Shown: positions 1 through 11,045, counted from the stretch's first letter. The stretch: 25,313 bases of DNA from Ophiothrix spiculata (GCA_000969725.1 JXSR01S045892.1); one strand, 5' to 3'. The notes: generated from the letters alone by a model not told the origin. Made by a program: numbers and translations.

Positions 1-444
1 TACCCTAGGGTATGTACAGGGGGGTTCCTGAACTCAAATTATTTTTTCTTTGTTATAGTCTTGTTTTGTGGGGTCTACTACATATTTTCAGGGGTCCCAC
101 AACATTTTTGATTTATCACACCCCCCTAATATTAGTAATAAGGTGCCAGCCAATTTTGACTGAAACATCAGAAAACCTCTGAAATTGGGCTATGAAGATA
201 AAACAGGCTGACAAAAATACAATTACATAAAAGAAATCCGAGGCTTGAATAATCTGACTTCAGATGAAACTCTGAAAACTGACATCTCTGTAGTGTTAGT
301 AAATCAGTGTCAAATTTTGGAACACACATTTTTACAAAATAAAGTCAGACCTTTGAAAAAAGGATGTGAGCTTAGATACAAATATTTTTATGATATTTCA
401 GATTTCTATTGTGAGAATTTAAACTCTTCTCCTCTAGTAGAAAA
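1..444. other. Left flank, no gene seen
   Basis: This stretch lies outside the repeated unit and has no counterpart elsewhere in the window. It opens with a 12-bp perfect palindrome (TACCCTAGGGTA, 1-12) and is AT-rich with a few G or C runs. The one open frame (245-460) starts at TTG, has no recognisable domain and runs into the 66-bp duplication, so I do not call a gene. It could be the edge of the array or the end of an element inserted in the unit, because its boundary at 445 falls close to the point where copies 2 and 3 are also interrupted. Confidence 0.5.
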
Positions 445-576
445 TGACCTAGAATATTGAGTTATTCATAGAGTGCTCATTAAGAATTAAATATTTATGC
501 ACTCTGCATCTGACCTAGAATATTGAGTTATTCATAGAGTGCTCATTAAGAATTAAATATTTATGCACTCTGCATC
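445..576. repeat. 66-bp tandem duplication, two copies
   Basis: Positions 445-510 and 511-576 are identical 66-bp copies beginning TGACCTAGAATATTGAG and ending ACTCTGCATC. The inverted counterpart in copy 2 (about 9068-9133) and the degenerate one in copy 3 (about 18700-18765) have it once, so the duplication is private to copy 1 and, being perfect, probably recent. Confidence 0.93.
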
Positions 577-752
577 TTACCCGTTGGCAATCGTTTCTCT
601 CTTGATGCTCTGTCCCTTGGCATAGGTATAAAAAAAGCAGTAACAAGTACCATGCTTACATTTCAATCCAAATATATAGTTTGATATTTTAAGAACCTGG
701 TAAATAAATTTGTAGACGTTATTCTTTTAGTTCTTTTGGGAGCACACAAGTG

Positions 753-989
753 TGATGGCTCACCACTTTGCAAATGATATCAATTTTGATTTTATAATTG
801 CATCTGTTGCAGCATTTTCTAAGCTTTAAAATGACACCTTGCTTGTTGAAATTGAGTTAGGCGATCAAATTTTACAACAGAAAATCTGCTTGAAATTCTT
901 ATTATTTTCTTTATTTTTTGCTACCTATTTTAACCTGTTTCTTGACAAGTGTTCTGTCGCAAAGTCCCCCTTTTCGGGGTGAGTCATCA
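753..989. mobile_element. Small inverted-repeat element in copy 1
   Basis: This 237-bp stretch is absent from the matching place in copy 2 (around 7835). It starts TGATGGCTCACC and ends GGTGAGTCATCA, a 12-bp inverted repeat with one mismatch. The flanks (CAAGTG left, CAAATA right) are only loosely similar, so the target duplication is uncertain. No coding capacity. Likely a non-autonomous DNA transposon, superfamily unassigned. Confidence 0.6.
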
Positions 990-1034
990 CAAATACTTGA
1001 AACAAGTTTGCTGTTACAATCAACACAAATTAAG

Positions 1035-1426
1035 AGTATTATATCATGATACATAATTTGCTGGCAGGCGGCATAGGACTTGATTTATTAATTAAGCGAC
1101 AAGGGATTTCCAAACACAAATTTAGGATGTGTGTTTCTATTGGTACAAGAACAAATAAAATATAACAAATTATTTTTACCTTTCCTCAAAATTTACAAGT
1201 GTTTTTATAGTAATAAACATAATTATGTTGTTATAAATCCACTGGGTTTCACGCGTGAACCCCACTGTTTATAGATTTTTATCATATTTTTACCGATAAG
1301 TTATACCAATTAGTAACACCGATTAGTACATTGATAGTGGTCATCCCGGAAGGCACATTTTTCCGCGAATTTCTAACGGTAATATAGGACAGAGGCAATC
1401 ATTAATAGTTGCCACGACCGCCCTCC
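1035..1426. mobile_element. Unclassified insertion in copy 1
   Basis: Copy 1 has about 390 bp here that copies 2 and 3 lack between the GCTGTTAC-type and CTGTTTGTTGG-type flanks. Bounds are approximate. It contains a 12-bp palindrome (TTCACGCGTGAA, about 1248-1259) inside a larger imperfect one. I found neither clear terminal repeats nor a target duplication, so transposon origin is inferred from presence and absence only. Confidence 0.4.
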
Positions 1427-3780
1427 TCTGTTTGTTGGTGAGATGATGTAGATGATGCACATTTTCTTGGAAATGGTTCAGAAATAAATTTGCAAATTGC
1501 AATTCATTTTGATTTTCCATTAGGATAAAATTGCTTGAGGTATATTTATTATTACGACTATTCCATAACCCAATTTAATTCTTTATCAAAATTTGAAGTG
1601 ATTTTAAATTTCAAGATGATTCATTAGGCCTTAATCACGAAACCAAATGGACATGACTTGACCTGAGAAAAAATTTAAGCTATTACTAAAACCATGGACA
1701 GAAATGTTTGAGTAGAGGGTATGTATGTCCACAATTTTTGAACATATGATTTGCTTGCCTTGATCTCATTCTAAAGCCACTTCCAACATCAGGAAATCTA
1801 CTCCTAAGAAAAACAATCTGCAAACCCCAACACACCTTAATTTGTTATCAGATGCAACAACATTTATTTAGTTGACTCCTTTATCAAGTTAACTCTGACC
1901 ATTGAGCGTGATTTCTCATTCATTTGTGAACATAAATATCCCTTGAGCCATCTCTGTCCAAAGTCACCAACTCTCCGGTCCTTGACTTAGTTAGTCAAGA
2001 AAAAAAATGTTTGAAAGATGAGTGTTTAGACAGAAATGTACCACTGGGGAGAAGAACTTAAAATGGGAGCTTTTAGGGTACTCCATATACTGTATTTGTT
2101 TAGACAAGAGTTTTGATACACATAAATAGCCTGGAATATTCAACTCCTCTGAAGAGTACAGTAAGGTGTTTATGGGGTGGAATAACCTCAAATGGGATGG
2201 TATTATAGCTAGGCATTTCTGTGAATCATAGTACATCAAGTCTCAAGTCAAGACAAAAAGAATTAATAGACTTTCTACTGTACCCATAGGATATTCTACA
2301 AATAGTTATCATCTTTAACATTCCCAAGGGTTTGAAGACTTCATTACAATTCCATCATTACTATTTTCTTTTGTCACATATCAAATGGGCAATAATTTCC
2401 AATTTCCTTCAGATTAAATTGTGTCCAAACTGGGGTGCACAATTCAGCATACATGCATACACACACCCGGTTATTGCTTTCACACCGGTGAAGTGAAAAC
2501 ATTTCTTGTTATTTCATTCAAGTCCGGATATTTCTTGACTTTTTTGAGTCACATTGATGATACGTATCACAGGGACTTATATGTCCGAGAGGTCGTTGGC
2601 TAGTTCTTGAATGGACATCATGAACATTCTACAGTGAACACATTTTTTCCTTATGCTGCGAGGATCAAAATATCAATGATACTTGTGGACAGATGGACTG
2701 TCTATGATTTCATTTTTCAAAGGCTATTTTTGAAGATGACATTAAGATGATAAAGATGTTAGATACACTTACGTAATTCTAGAAGTGTAAGCTTCCTGTA
2801 CATCCTACCATGCATGGTACATCTGGGTATAATTGACGTACTTCATAGGTGTACACCAGTTAGCTGAAATGTAGTATGCATATCATAGAGAAGAATCAGT
2901 TAAGATGAACGAAATTTGTAATAGGAGAACAATCACATGATTACAAATAGTAAATTTGACCATGAAGATTTAAAGTATAACAGAAACTAAAAACTTGTGA
3001 AGCTCAAACCCTATTGTGTCAATCAAAATATTTTTAGATAACTTATGTTTTTGAATATAAATTCATTTTTTCATCCTTCAATATCAATTTTTCATCCTTT
3101 CAATATCTAACCTTTTTAAATTTAACCAAGTTATAACATTATAAAAACCTAAGCATGCAAAATAATGACACATCAGACAAACACCAAACAATTGCATGGG
3201 TTAGGTATCAGATTCATAGAATACTATATAAATGATCATTTTAAGCATGCTGGTTTCATATTTTATATCAAATCAAATACATCAAGCCAATATATATGTT
3301 TAAAAAAATAAAAATAAACGTATGACGTGATCTGGGAATCCCCATTACATTATAAAACCTACACGTTACATTGTTGAGGTATCAAAATGAATAACATGTG
3401 ACTTTCCTATGTCACATTGTGAAATTTTCTAAAGCTAAAATGAATTTTCCCAACAAGAAATTTCAAATGATATGATTGCACCATCTACGAATAAAACTCT
3501 CCTCAAGTGGCAGCACCAGCATCTCATATCGGGCCCTGTGGTGCCGCCACTGACTCTCCCGCAATGTTTGAAGATGTGTGATACAGATGAACTCATGCTG
3601 CTTCCAATATGGGAGTTAAACCACAATGCATTTTTGTCAGATTGAGGATTATTACAACATAAGGACAATGTTTTTATTACACTTAGCTAATTTATTTTTT
3701 GAGTTAATTTATGATTTTTCCTGCTTCTTAATTTTTTATGACAATTTTTGCTACATGTAAAAGAGTTGAAGCATTGGATC

Positions 3781-3900
3781 AAAATTTTGAACTCTATTTG
3801 ACCTTTTTGCTCTGAAGATTTTAGAAACTACTGGTACTGCAAAATTTTGAACTTTATTTGCTCTTTTTGCTCTGAAGATTTTGGAAACTACCAGTTCTGC
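3781..3900. repeat. 60-bp tandem duplication, two copies
   Basis: 3781-3840 and 3841-3900 are two imperfect copies starting AAAATTTTGAACT and ending with a TACTGC/TTCTGC motif. Copy 2 (about 14280-14340) has the sequence once, so this is a private duplication in copy 1. Confidence 0.9.
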
Positions 3901-4327
3901 ATCCTACCATTCAATATGAGGCTACATATATAATAAATGTAATTTCCAACATAACTTGCCCAGATATTCGAATATTACCAATGTCTGATAGAGTTGCTTG
4001 CCGAGCAAACACAGATTACAAACACAATTTTATATTGCATTCATCATTTGTAGTTTGTAAAATTCTAGTTTTGTTATCTTTGTAATACATAGCACCATAT
4101 TTGTATTCATAGCTTATGTAGAGATATGCTGGCAGTACCAGGACCATTAGCAATGTGTGTTACCATAGCTTCTGAGAAAACAGTACGAAATCATAACAAC
4201 CATGTCGCCAATGTTTCAGTCTGGATATGTAACAATCAAAATGTTTATGCAACATTACTGAACAAAATATTTATATACTCTAATTTTATATAACACTATT
4301 TTCAAGTTAGTATGCATTCTTACAGAC

Positions 4328-4700
4328 GGTGGCGTAGCTAGAGGGGGTCCGTGCCCCCCCCCCCTGCGGCCGGTCGCGATACCGCATAAAAGTCGATCGG
4401 TCACTTAGTGATACTGCATGGTATCGTTGTTTTTATAATTAATTCAGCATTTGACAACTTCACTTTGAAATTGTGTCACAAAATGTCAGATGTTAAAATT
4501 GTGTTAGAAAAATCATGCATGCTAAGTTCTGTGTGATTACAGTCCCATGAAAGAACTTACATCATCAAGATTCTATTCATCTATTCAATATATAGCATGC
4601 ACTGTAAGCACACCCAGAGAAAATTCTCTTGACTGTGGTGTAGCTGTTTCTATCAAAACATAGAATTTCTTGAATAATTCGGGGGAAAGTTAATCTCAGT
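4328..4700. mobile_element. Divergent block with hAT-like end, copy 1
   Basis: Flanking sequence of block F matches copy 2, but this interval does not; copy 2 instead has about 600 bp of its own at about 12840-13440 with no recognised feature. It begins GGTGGCGTAGCTAG followed by G and C runs (C-run 4354-4364). GGCGTAGCTAG is typical of many hAT-type termini, but I see no matching right end. It may be a truncated element. Assignment is weak. Confidence 0.3.
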
Positions 4701-5014
4701 GAAGTTATGATTAATTTACATGAATTCAATATATTTTTGATAGGATGTTGAATGTTTGAAATATGTATGTTTTTAATTTTGTATAAACACAACAGAATGC
4801 ACTATGGGAGAACGCATTCCAAGAAAACGTTACCATTTGGGGGTATCATGATGAGTTGCTCTGGGGATGTTACATACTAGTCTTGCGGTCCCAGGTGCTT
4901 TGTCAAGTTGTAATGTTGCCGGTGACATTTCAGAACACACTGCTGACGTACAATATGATGTAATTCCCAAAGTTACATATACAATGTAAATGGAAGCATT
5001 ATAAGTTTAATCAT

Positions 5015-5295
5015 AGGGCGAAATCATACTCGGCCTCCAAACAAAATTTTTCCTACCAAACCTTTGGTCGTGACATCACCAAATATTTGCCACCGAACTT
5101 AAAGTATGAACGGGTAGCAAACATTTGGTCCAATATATATGGCAATTTAATAGCATGTGCAATCTAGTGCGAAATTTTCTTTGGTCTCAATTCGGTGTTG
5201 AAGTTATTTTGTTTGGAGTCACTCGTCATTTTGTCGTCACGACTAAATGTTTGGTACCGAAAATTTTGTTTGGAGGCCGAGTATGTTTTCACCCT
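5015..5295. mobile_element. Palindromic MITE on left inversion junction
   Basis: The ends are long inverted repeats of about 57 bp: the left end reads AGGGCGAAATCATACTCGG and the right end, reverse-complemented, AGGGTGAAAACATACTCGG, both continuing through CCTCCAAACAAAATTTT. The target duplication is unclear (perhaps a 3-bp ATA/TTA if the element starts at GGG). It lies exactly between the end of inverted copy 1 and the start of plus-strand copy 2, so it occupies the left junction of the inferred inversion. Two open frames overlapping its right part are not genes. Confidence 0.8.
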
Positions 5296-5596
5296 TACAG
5301 CGACACAATATGACGTCAATATCTCAATGTCATCTTTCAAAATAATTCTTTGAAAAATGTAAATGTAAACCGTCCATCTGTCCACAAGTATCATTGATAT
5401 TTTGATCCTTGCAACCAAACGGAAAAATAAGTACACAGGAAAATATTAATGTTGTCCATTCAATAACAAGCCAGCGACCTCCCGGTCATAAAAGTCCCAG
5501 TGATATCATCAATGTAACTCAAAAGAAGTCTATAGCTTGAATAAAATAACAAAAATGTTCCCTCTTCACCAGTGTGAAAGCAATGATCATGTCTGC

Positions 5597-6509
5597 CATA
5601 TTGCAGTTATCAGCAACATTTCGTATACAATGCACACACAACGCTCGTAATTGATGCATGACCCCGAGATATCTTCCCGTGCTTTAGGTATAGGATAATA
5701 ACTTACCAAGATCGCTGTATCAAAACTAACCGGCCGATTTTTTTTGAACATTTACCATTTTGTTCATGATTTATTAAGCTTTCATGTGATATTTTTTGTG
5801 AACTCAAAAGACCAAAGGGTAAGCCTGACTAGGTACATTTTGTAACAAGACCCCGGTCAGTACATTCGCTATGGAGTTTCGAAAAACCAACTTTCATTGG
5901 CCCATCACGCCCGCATCCTTTAACCTACCAACTTTGAACACACATGTCAATCAAGATCATGAAATTCCCGTTCTCGTGACACCATACTCATTACCATACG
6001 ATAATTGTAAAGACCTGATAGAGTACATTGAAAAAACATGTAGGCTTGTATTAGCAATTCAAAGATCGCTGTGTAGCCAGGCCCCTGACACTTTATCCCC
6101 ATATACTTCATAGCTCATTTGATTACCATTTCTCAATAGGCGCTGGTTAACGTTTCTTGGCTGATTGCGTGATCAGTGGCTCCCATTACAAAAACGTGGA
6201 CACATTATGAATAATCCTACTCAAATAAATCCTGACATTGCCCTTGATGTGTATTACGCTTAATTGAATGCAAGCTGTGCAGCATTCTTCAAAATGCGTC
6301 CTCGTTTTGTTCATCCTTCATGTAAGATGCATCATAAAATTAGTCTAGCGTGAAAACTGTTATTAACACATGTATTGATTATTTACAGTCTAACTCATGA
6401 ATATTCGTTTTTGTTCATATACTGCGCTATGATTGGGGCCGTGTTTTGAGCTTAGTGTCATCTCTGTTACTCTGTGGTGTAGCGTGCAGTGGACGATAAC
6501 TGCAATATG
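5597..6509. mobile_element. 913-bp inverted-repeat element in block C
   Basis: The ends are a perfect 15-bp inverted repeat, CATATTGCAGTTATC at 5597-5611 and its complement at 6495-6509. The matching regions of copies 1 and 3 run through uninterrupted, which shows that this is an insertion. The target duplication is not clear (possibly CTG). An 80-codon ATG frame at 5871-6113 lies inside but resembles no transposase or other family I recognise. Probably a non-autonomous DNA transposon. Confidence 0.72.
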
Positions 6510-6820
6510 CTGAATTGTGGACCCCAGCTTGGACAGATCTAATATGAACTTAAGGAAATTGGAAATTGTTGACTGTTTGATATTGTGAAAAGAATCAAAA
6601 TTGTAATAATAGATAGAATTGTGATGAAGTCTTGAGACTCTTGGGAATGGTGGAGATGAAAACTATTTGTGGAATATCCTTTGGGCACAGGAGGCAGATC
6701 CGTGAATCCTTTGTCTCTTGCCTTCTTCTGCACTGAATTTGTTATTCTGAGATTTGATCCTATTGAGATGATTTGTAGTAAACCCAGAGGATTTCCTATC
6801 TAAATTTGAATCAGGTGTAA

Positions 6821-6887
6821 CCCTGCAAACACATAACGTTTTATAAACGTTTTGAAAACGTTTTAAAAACGTTTGTTGTTTGCTGGG
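6821..6887. mobile_element. 67-bp miniature palindromic element
   Basis: A very small insertion, absent from copy 3 (about 16540). It starts CCCTGCAAACA and ends TGTTTGCTGGG, and its body is four near-repeats of an AACGTTT motif. The left flank ends TAA and the right starts AA, so a TAA target duplication is possible. Too short to code; it resembles the tiniest class of MITE. Confidence 0.75.
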
Positions 6888-8059
6888 AAGGCAGCTGCTA
6901 TACAGTCATCCACAGAAATGCCTGGCTATAATGATGTCACATTTCAGGTTATTCCACCCATAAACACCTAATTATACTCTTTAGAGGAGTTGAATATTTC
7001 AGGCTATATGTGTGTATCAAAACTCTTGTCTAAACAAACGCAGTATATGGAGTACCCTAAAAGCTCCCATTTTAAGTTCTTCTCCCTAGTGGTCCATTTC
7101 TGTCGAAACACTCATCATTCAAACATTTATTTTTTCTTCATAAGTGATAACCAAGTCAAGGACCAGGGAGTTGGTGACTTTGGACAGAGATGGCTCCAGG
7201 GATATTTATCCACAAATGAATGAAAAATCACGCTCAATGGTCAGTGTTAACTTGATAAAGGAGTCAACCAAATAAATGTTGTTGCATCTGATAACAAATT
7301 AAGGTGTACTGGGGTTTGCAGATTGTTGTTCACGGGAGTCAAGATTCTGTAGTCAGGAGTGGCTTTGATAAACATTTCTAAAATGTGATCACAGATTGAA
7401 AATTCAATCACATATTGATTCCTGAAATTGTAGATGAATCCATACTCTTAACGCACAATTTCTGTTCATGTTTTTTAGTTTTAAATGTTTTTAACTTTCA
7501 AGTCATATCCATTTGGTTTAAATTATCTTGAAAAATGACTTCAACAAAACATTTTCTTCCACCCAAAACCAAGTCCTTCTCATCCATCCATTGCAATGAA
7601 TAAAATACCTTTTAATTTTTAATAAGGAATTAGATTGGGTTATGAAATATTTATCACATGAGATAAACCTCAAGCAATTTCATTCACATCTTAAATGGTA
7701 ATCACAATTTGCAAATTTACATTTGAGCCATTTCAAGGAACACATGCATCTTTCATTTCATCTTAGCAAACAATATGTCGTGTTACTGGACTTGTTTACT
7801 GTAACAGCAAACTTGTTCTAAACGAAGTGTTTGTATGCACCCAAAAGAAAACACACATAAATTTATTTACCAGGTTATTAAAATATCAAACTGAATACTC
7901 CGAGTGAAATTTAAGCTCGGTACTAAGACAATACACAGCCGTAATCTATAAATAAAGATTGGAAATATATCCAGTTTGGGAACTTATATTTATAATATCT
8001 ATTTCCAGTTTTCATATTTGCAACATTGGATGAATGAGTACAAACATCTTTCAAAAATA

Positions 8060-8209
8060 GCTAGGTTGCGCAAACTGTCGTTCGGTCAAACCGAACGTAA
8101 ATTCTTTTGTTATTCACGAGTTACCCATGCGAATATTAATGAATAACAAAAGATTATGAGGCTGTTTTCCGTTCGGTTTGTGACCGAACGACAGTTTGCG
8201 CAACCTAGC
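8060..8209. mobile_element. 150-bp MITE with near-perfect long inverted repeats
   Basis: The left end GCTAGGTTGCGCAAACTGTC continues through GTTCGGTC and is matched exactly by the complement of the right end (28 bp), followed by a second paired CCGAACG. It is flanked by TA on both sides (8058-8059, 8210-8211), as in Tc1/mariner-type insertion. Copy 3 lacks it (about 17670). The element would fold into one hairpin. Confidence 0.85.
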
Positions 8210-8585
8210 TAATATTTTTTATCTAAACCAGTTTCATTCATTGCATTTCTTTAAAACAATGCCATCAGAGACCTTAACATAAGTCAAATTTAAAAGAAAA
8301 TCAAGATCTCATACTATTAGTTTTCAATCAGGTTTTAGCCAGTGGCCTGTATCTACGGCTTTTTTCAACAACTTTGTCACTTTTGGTTGAAAATGGGACA
8401 AACTCACAATAACTTGAATTTTAATATGTCTGTTGAGCCAACTAAACTATCAGCAAAATTTGAGATAATTCAAAATGTTCTGCCCTTTAAAGTGGCATTT
8501 TTATATCACTAAAGGTGTTCTGTATCTTGGTGAAGTATCACAAAGATATTTTGTGTTTCAATATAGGCTGTAGACAAAATTAAAC

Positions 8586-8904
8586 GAGCTTGGTCCGATT
8601 GCCCCAACTTTTTTTCAAACTTTTTGAGATTTTGGTATCAAAAGATTGATTATATTTTTCTTATAACCATGAAATTTCATGGCTGAGTTATGTTTCCGTT
8701 TTGGAGATATATATGAAAATATGTCTAATTATGGTAACCATAATTAATTACATAAAGTAACGTAGAGGAAGCTCTGAAATACAAAACTACCAATAAAATC
8801 AAAACCATTTGACTGATTAAGCTTAAATTTGAAATTAAGACTTTTTGAGTGGTCATCTTTCATATGACCATGAACACTAAATTTTGAAAAATCGGACCGA
8901 GCTC
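8586..8904. mobile_element. 319-bp inverted-repeat element
   Basis: The left end GAGCTTGGTCCGATT pairs with the right end, whose complement is GAGCTCGGTCCGATT (one mismatch in 15). Copy 3 runs straight across at about 18535 (GACTTAATTGATTGAC), giving the empty site. The target duplication is blurred (TTAA-like on the left, TTACA on the right). No coding capacity. Confidence 0.75.
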
Positions 8905-9512
8905 CTTACATTGACAATTACAGTTGAAAGTTAGAAAACTATGTGAACATTTCCAGTCTTTTATTTTCTCTTCCACTTTGTGATATTTTGTGGGATCTCT
9001 CGTGTTACTGTCTTTTTTCTACATATGCCAAGGGGGAGAGTACATATGGAGAGAAAAGATTGCCAACGGGTAAGATGCAGAATGCATAAATATTTAATTC
9101 TTAATGAGTACTCTATGAATATCTCAATATTCTAGGTCAGTTGAATCAAGTATTGCCTTTGTTACAGTCCCCTGATTTTGGCAAAATTAATAATATAAAG
9201 ACTTGTGTAAAATGTATGACATGATTTGGAATTGCTATGGCCTATTTGATAAGTCAAAAATAATATTTAATTGGCCAAACTTATTCTAGTAAGCATTGCA
9301 GCACTGGGGTTAGATAAAGGTCAAGTAGGTCTATTTACCCTCACTGAGAACAAAGGATTTCTAAGAAGTGCTATTGTGTTATGTGTGTAAACAACTGTAT
9401 GTATTGATAGGGAATTTCCCATTTCTCTTGTAGAGGAGGCCAGATAATTCTAGAATTGTTTTTGCTAGAATGGCGTGGAATTAAGAGGGTTTTCCAGATA
9501 GATATAAATGAG

Positions 9513-9520
9513 TATAAAAG
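9513..9520 (+). promoter_or_regulatory. TATA box of the solo LTR
   Basis: TATAAAAG lies 354 bp into the LTR. A transcription start about 25-30 bp downstream would fall near the GGGGTCAGTC stretch (9540-9549). Function is inferred from position only. Confidence 0.65.
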
Positions 9521-9970
9521 GAGATGCATTTGTATATTTGGGGTCAGTCAGCTTTGAAGTTAGCTATTACAGAGTGAGCTTTTTGGATTAAGATATTTTG
9601 GAGGAGATAAAAGCAGATTGGATGAGAGTATATGATATTTTGCTGCCTTTTTGGAGCACTTTTATGGATAGCTGTTATAGTGGAGAAGTTTAGTTGCTGG
9701 ATCGTGAATCGATTTTAAATTAACTGTGGACAAGGAGTTTGAGATTGCAAGAAGACGACTTTTATATTGACTGATGTTGAACATTATTCGGAAGGAGTTA
9801 TCGGACATTTTGTACCGTTTTGGATCTGGATTTGTGGACATTTGTACAGATGTCATAAAGGACTTTACCTTGGAATATTATTAGCTAGCTTGATCAAGTC
9901 AGAAGCCACTCGTGAGTAAACAAAATCTGTAGATAAGATATATTTACACTGTTTATTTGCTTGTATACTA

Positions 9971-9976
9971 AATAAA
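9971..9976 (+). promoter_or_regulatory. Polyadenylation signal of the solo LTR
   Basis: AATAAA lies about 450 bp after the TATA box and is followed by a T-rich stretch. It fits the end of the R region of an LTR. Confidence 0.55.
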
Positions 9977-11045
9977 TTGTTGTTTTAATATTCTGTTGAT
10001 AAAATCTTGTCTTACAGTGTATTTATTCTTGCTTTGCTTTTAGCTCGAACCCGAAAGGTTAATTCTGACCTTGATCCTTGTTTTGGGTCGTAACACCTTG
10101 CAAAATATATACCTAAGATCTTCCAAAAGAAATCTGATAATCATATTGCTCCTGAAAGGCCAAGTAACAAAAATAACTTGTTTAATGGTCATGATTTCAT
10201 CCTTGTTTAAAGATGCCTTGTACAAAAAAGTGTTTCAAAAGTTCTAAACTGGTCTACATTTTAGATGTCAGTGAAACATACATATTATGATGTAGTACCC
10301 ATTCCTAATCTTGTTGCTCTTACATGTAATTAATGTGCTTGAGGCATCAATTTGTCATTACACCAAAGCAGCCGTGACACAGTTTGGCTGACACTGGGCA
10401 ATGTTTCTCACAGGAAAGGAGAGTGAGAGAAAGCATATCTTTGCAAGTTGATTTGGATCCCAATTATATTACAAATAAAGCCAAAATACAATAAAAAACA
10501 GTATTCTTGGAAATGAATAACCTTATTTATATCAAAGTGAAAATTTTGTAACTCAGATTCATTAAGACATTTGGCTGGTGTACAAGTAAAGTTTAATCTA
10601 TTTTAGCACTGCAGGCTACAAAATCATTCTCTTTCAAGATTGGTGTTCAACAATAGCATGATATTTCCTAGATCCTTTTGCTTTTACTAAGAACCGAGTT
10701 GTCTCTTTGATCATAATTACAACATAGCAATCAGTAATGAAACTATCTTAAAGCTACAGATACAACTCTGTCTATCAGATCTTCGATTTTTCGTACACAC
10801 ATCACTCCCATGTGTTATTGTATTTAAGGCTAAATGAATAACTTTGCCATGAGGGATGAATGTTACAACATTATTAACATGATGTTTTCATCAATTTCTT
10901 TTTAGCATGATATAAACTCTTTTCTTTCAAAACATCATAGTATGATATGATGTATATAAATTTGCACACATGTATAATGACAAGTTGTCAGTAAACAGTC
11001 AGAAACTACTAAATGTTTATGCTCTCATATCACACCACTGTTTAA

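Larger units (their letters stand above)
445..5014 (-). repeat. Large repeat unit, copy 1 (blocks C, G, F; inverted)
   Basis: Read on the minus strand, this segment matches the plus strand of copies 2 and 3. 5014 to about 3760 matches about 12553-14400 (F), about 3700-2990 matches 14742-15380 (G), and about 2990-445 matches 15740-18765 and 5312-9135 (C). Long stretches align with scattered substitutions. A clear example is 1805-2240 against 6905-7320 and 16560-16975. Block C here lacks about 1.1 kb present in copy 2 (about 7905-8990). No open frame is conserved in a way that suggests a protein. The unit is unrecognised: it could be a large satellite-like repeat or a segmental duplication. Confidence 0.85.
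9160..10095 (+). mobile_element. Solo LTR of an LTR retrotransposon
   Basis: A 936-bp insertion that begins TGTTACAGTCCCC and ends GGGTCGTAACA, giving the canonical TG...CA ends inside a 6-bp inverted repeat (TGTTAC/GTAACA). It is flanked by a 4-bp duplication CCTT (9156-9159, 10096-10099). Copy 3 shows the empty site as a single CCTTG near 18791. A TATA box and a downstream AATAAA in the same orientation give the expected U3-R-U5 layout. No internal region or second LTR is present, so it is probably the product of LTR-LTR recombination. The 4-5 bp duplication suits Ty3/gypsy-type or related elements, but the family cannot be set from the LTR alone. The minus-strand frames inside it are spurious. 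Confidence 0.88.

Noticed and set aside
245-460. 71-codon frame in the left flank
   Set aside because: It begins at TTG, has no splice or domain evidence, and its end is fixed by the 66-bp duplicated sequence.
1991-2239. Minus-strand frame matching frames in copies 2 (6990-7223) and 3 (NISGYLCVSKLLSKQ-like in all three)
   Set aside because: The shared frame follows from the DNA duplication. Most differences between the copies change the amino acid, the copies begin at different places, copies 2 and 3 have an in-frame stop just upstream, and no domain is recognised.
4328-4341. Complete hAT transposon
   Set aside because: Only one hAT-like end is visible; no matching inverted end or 8-bp duplication was found.
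5164-5436. Frame containing RIKISMILVDRWTVY, also readable in copies 1 and 3
   Set aside because: It crosses the junction element, is not bounded alike in the copies, and shows no family resemblance; conservation is explained by the repeat unit.
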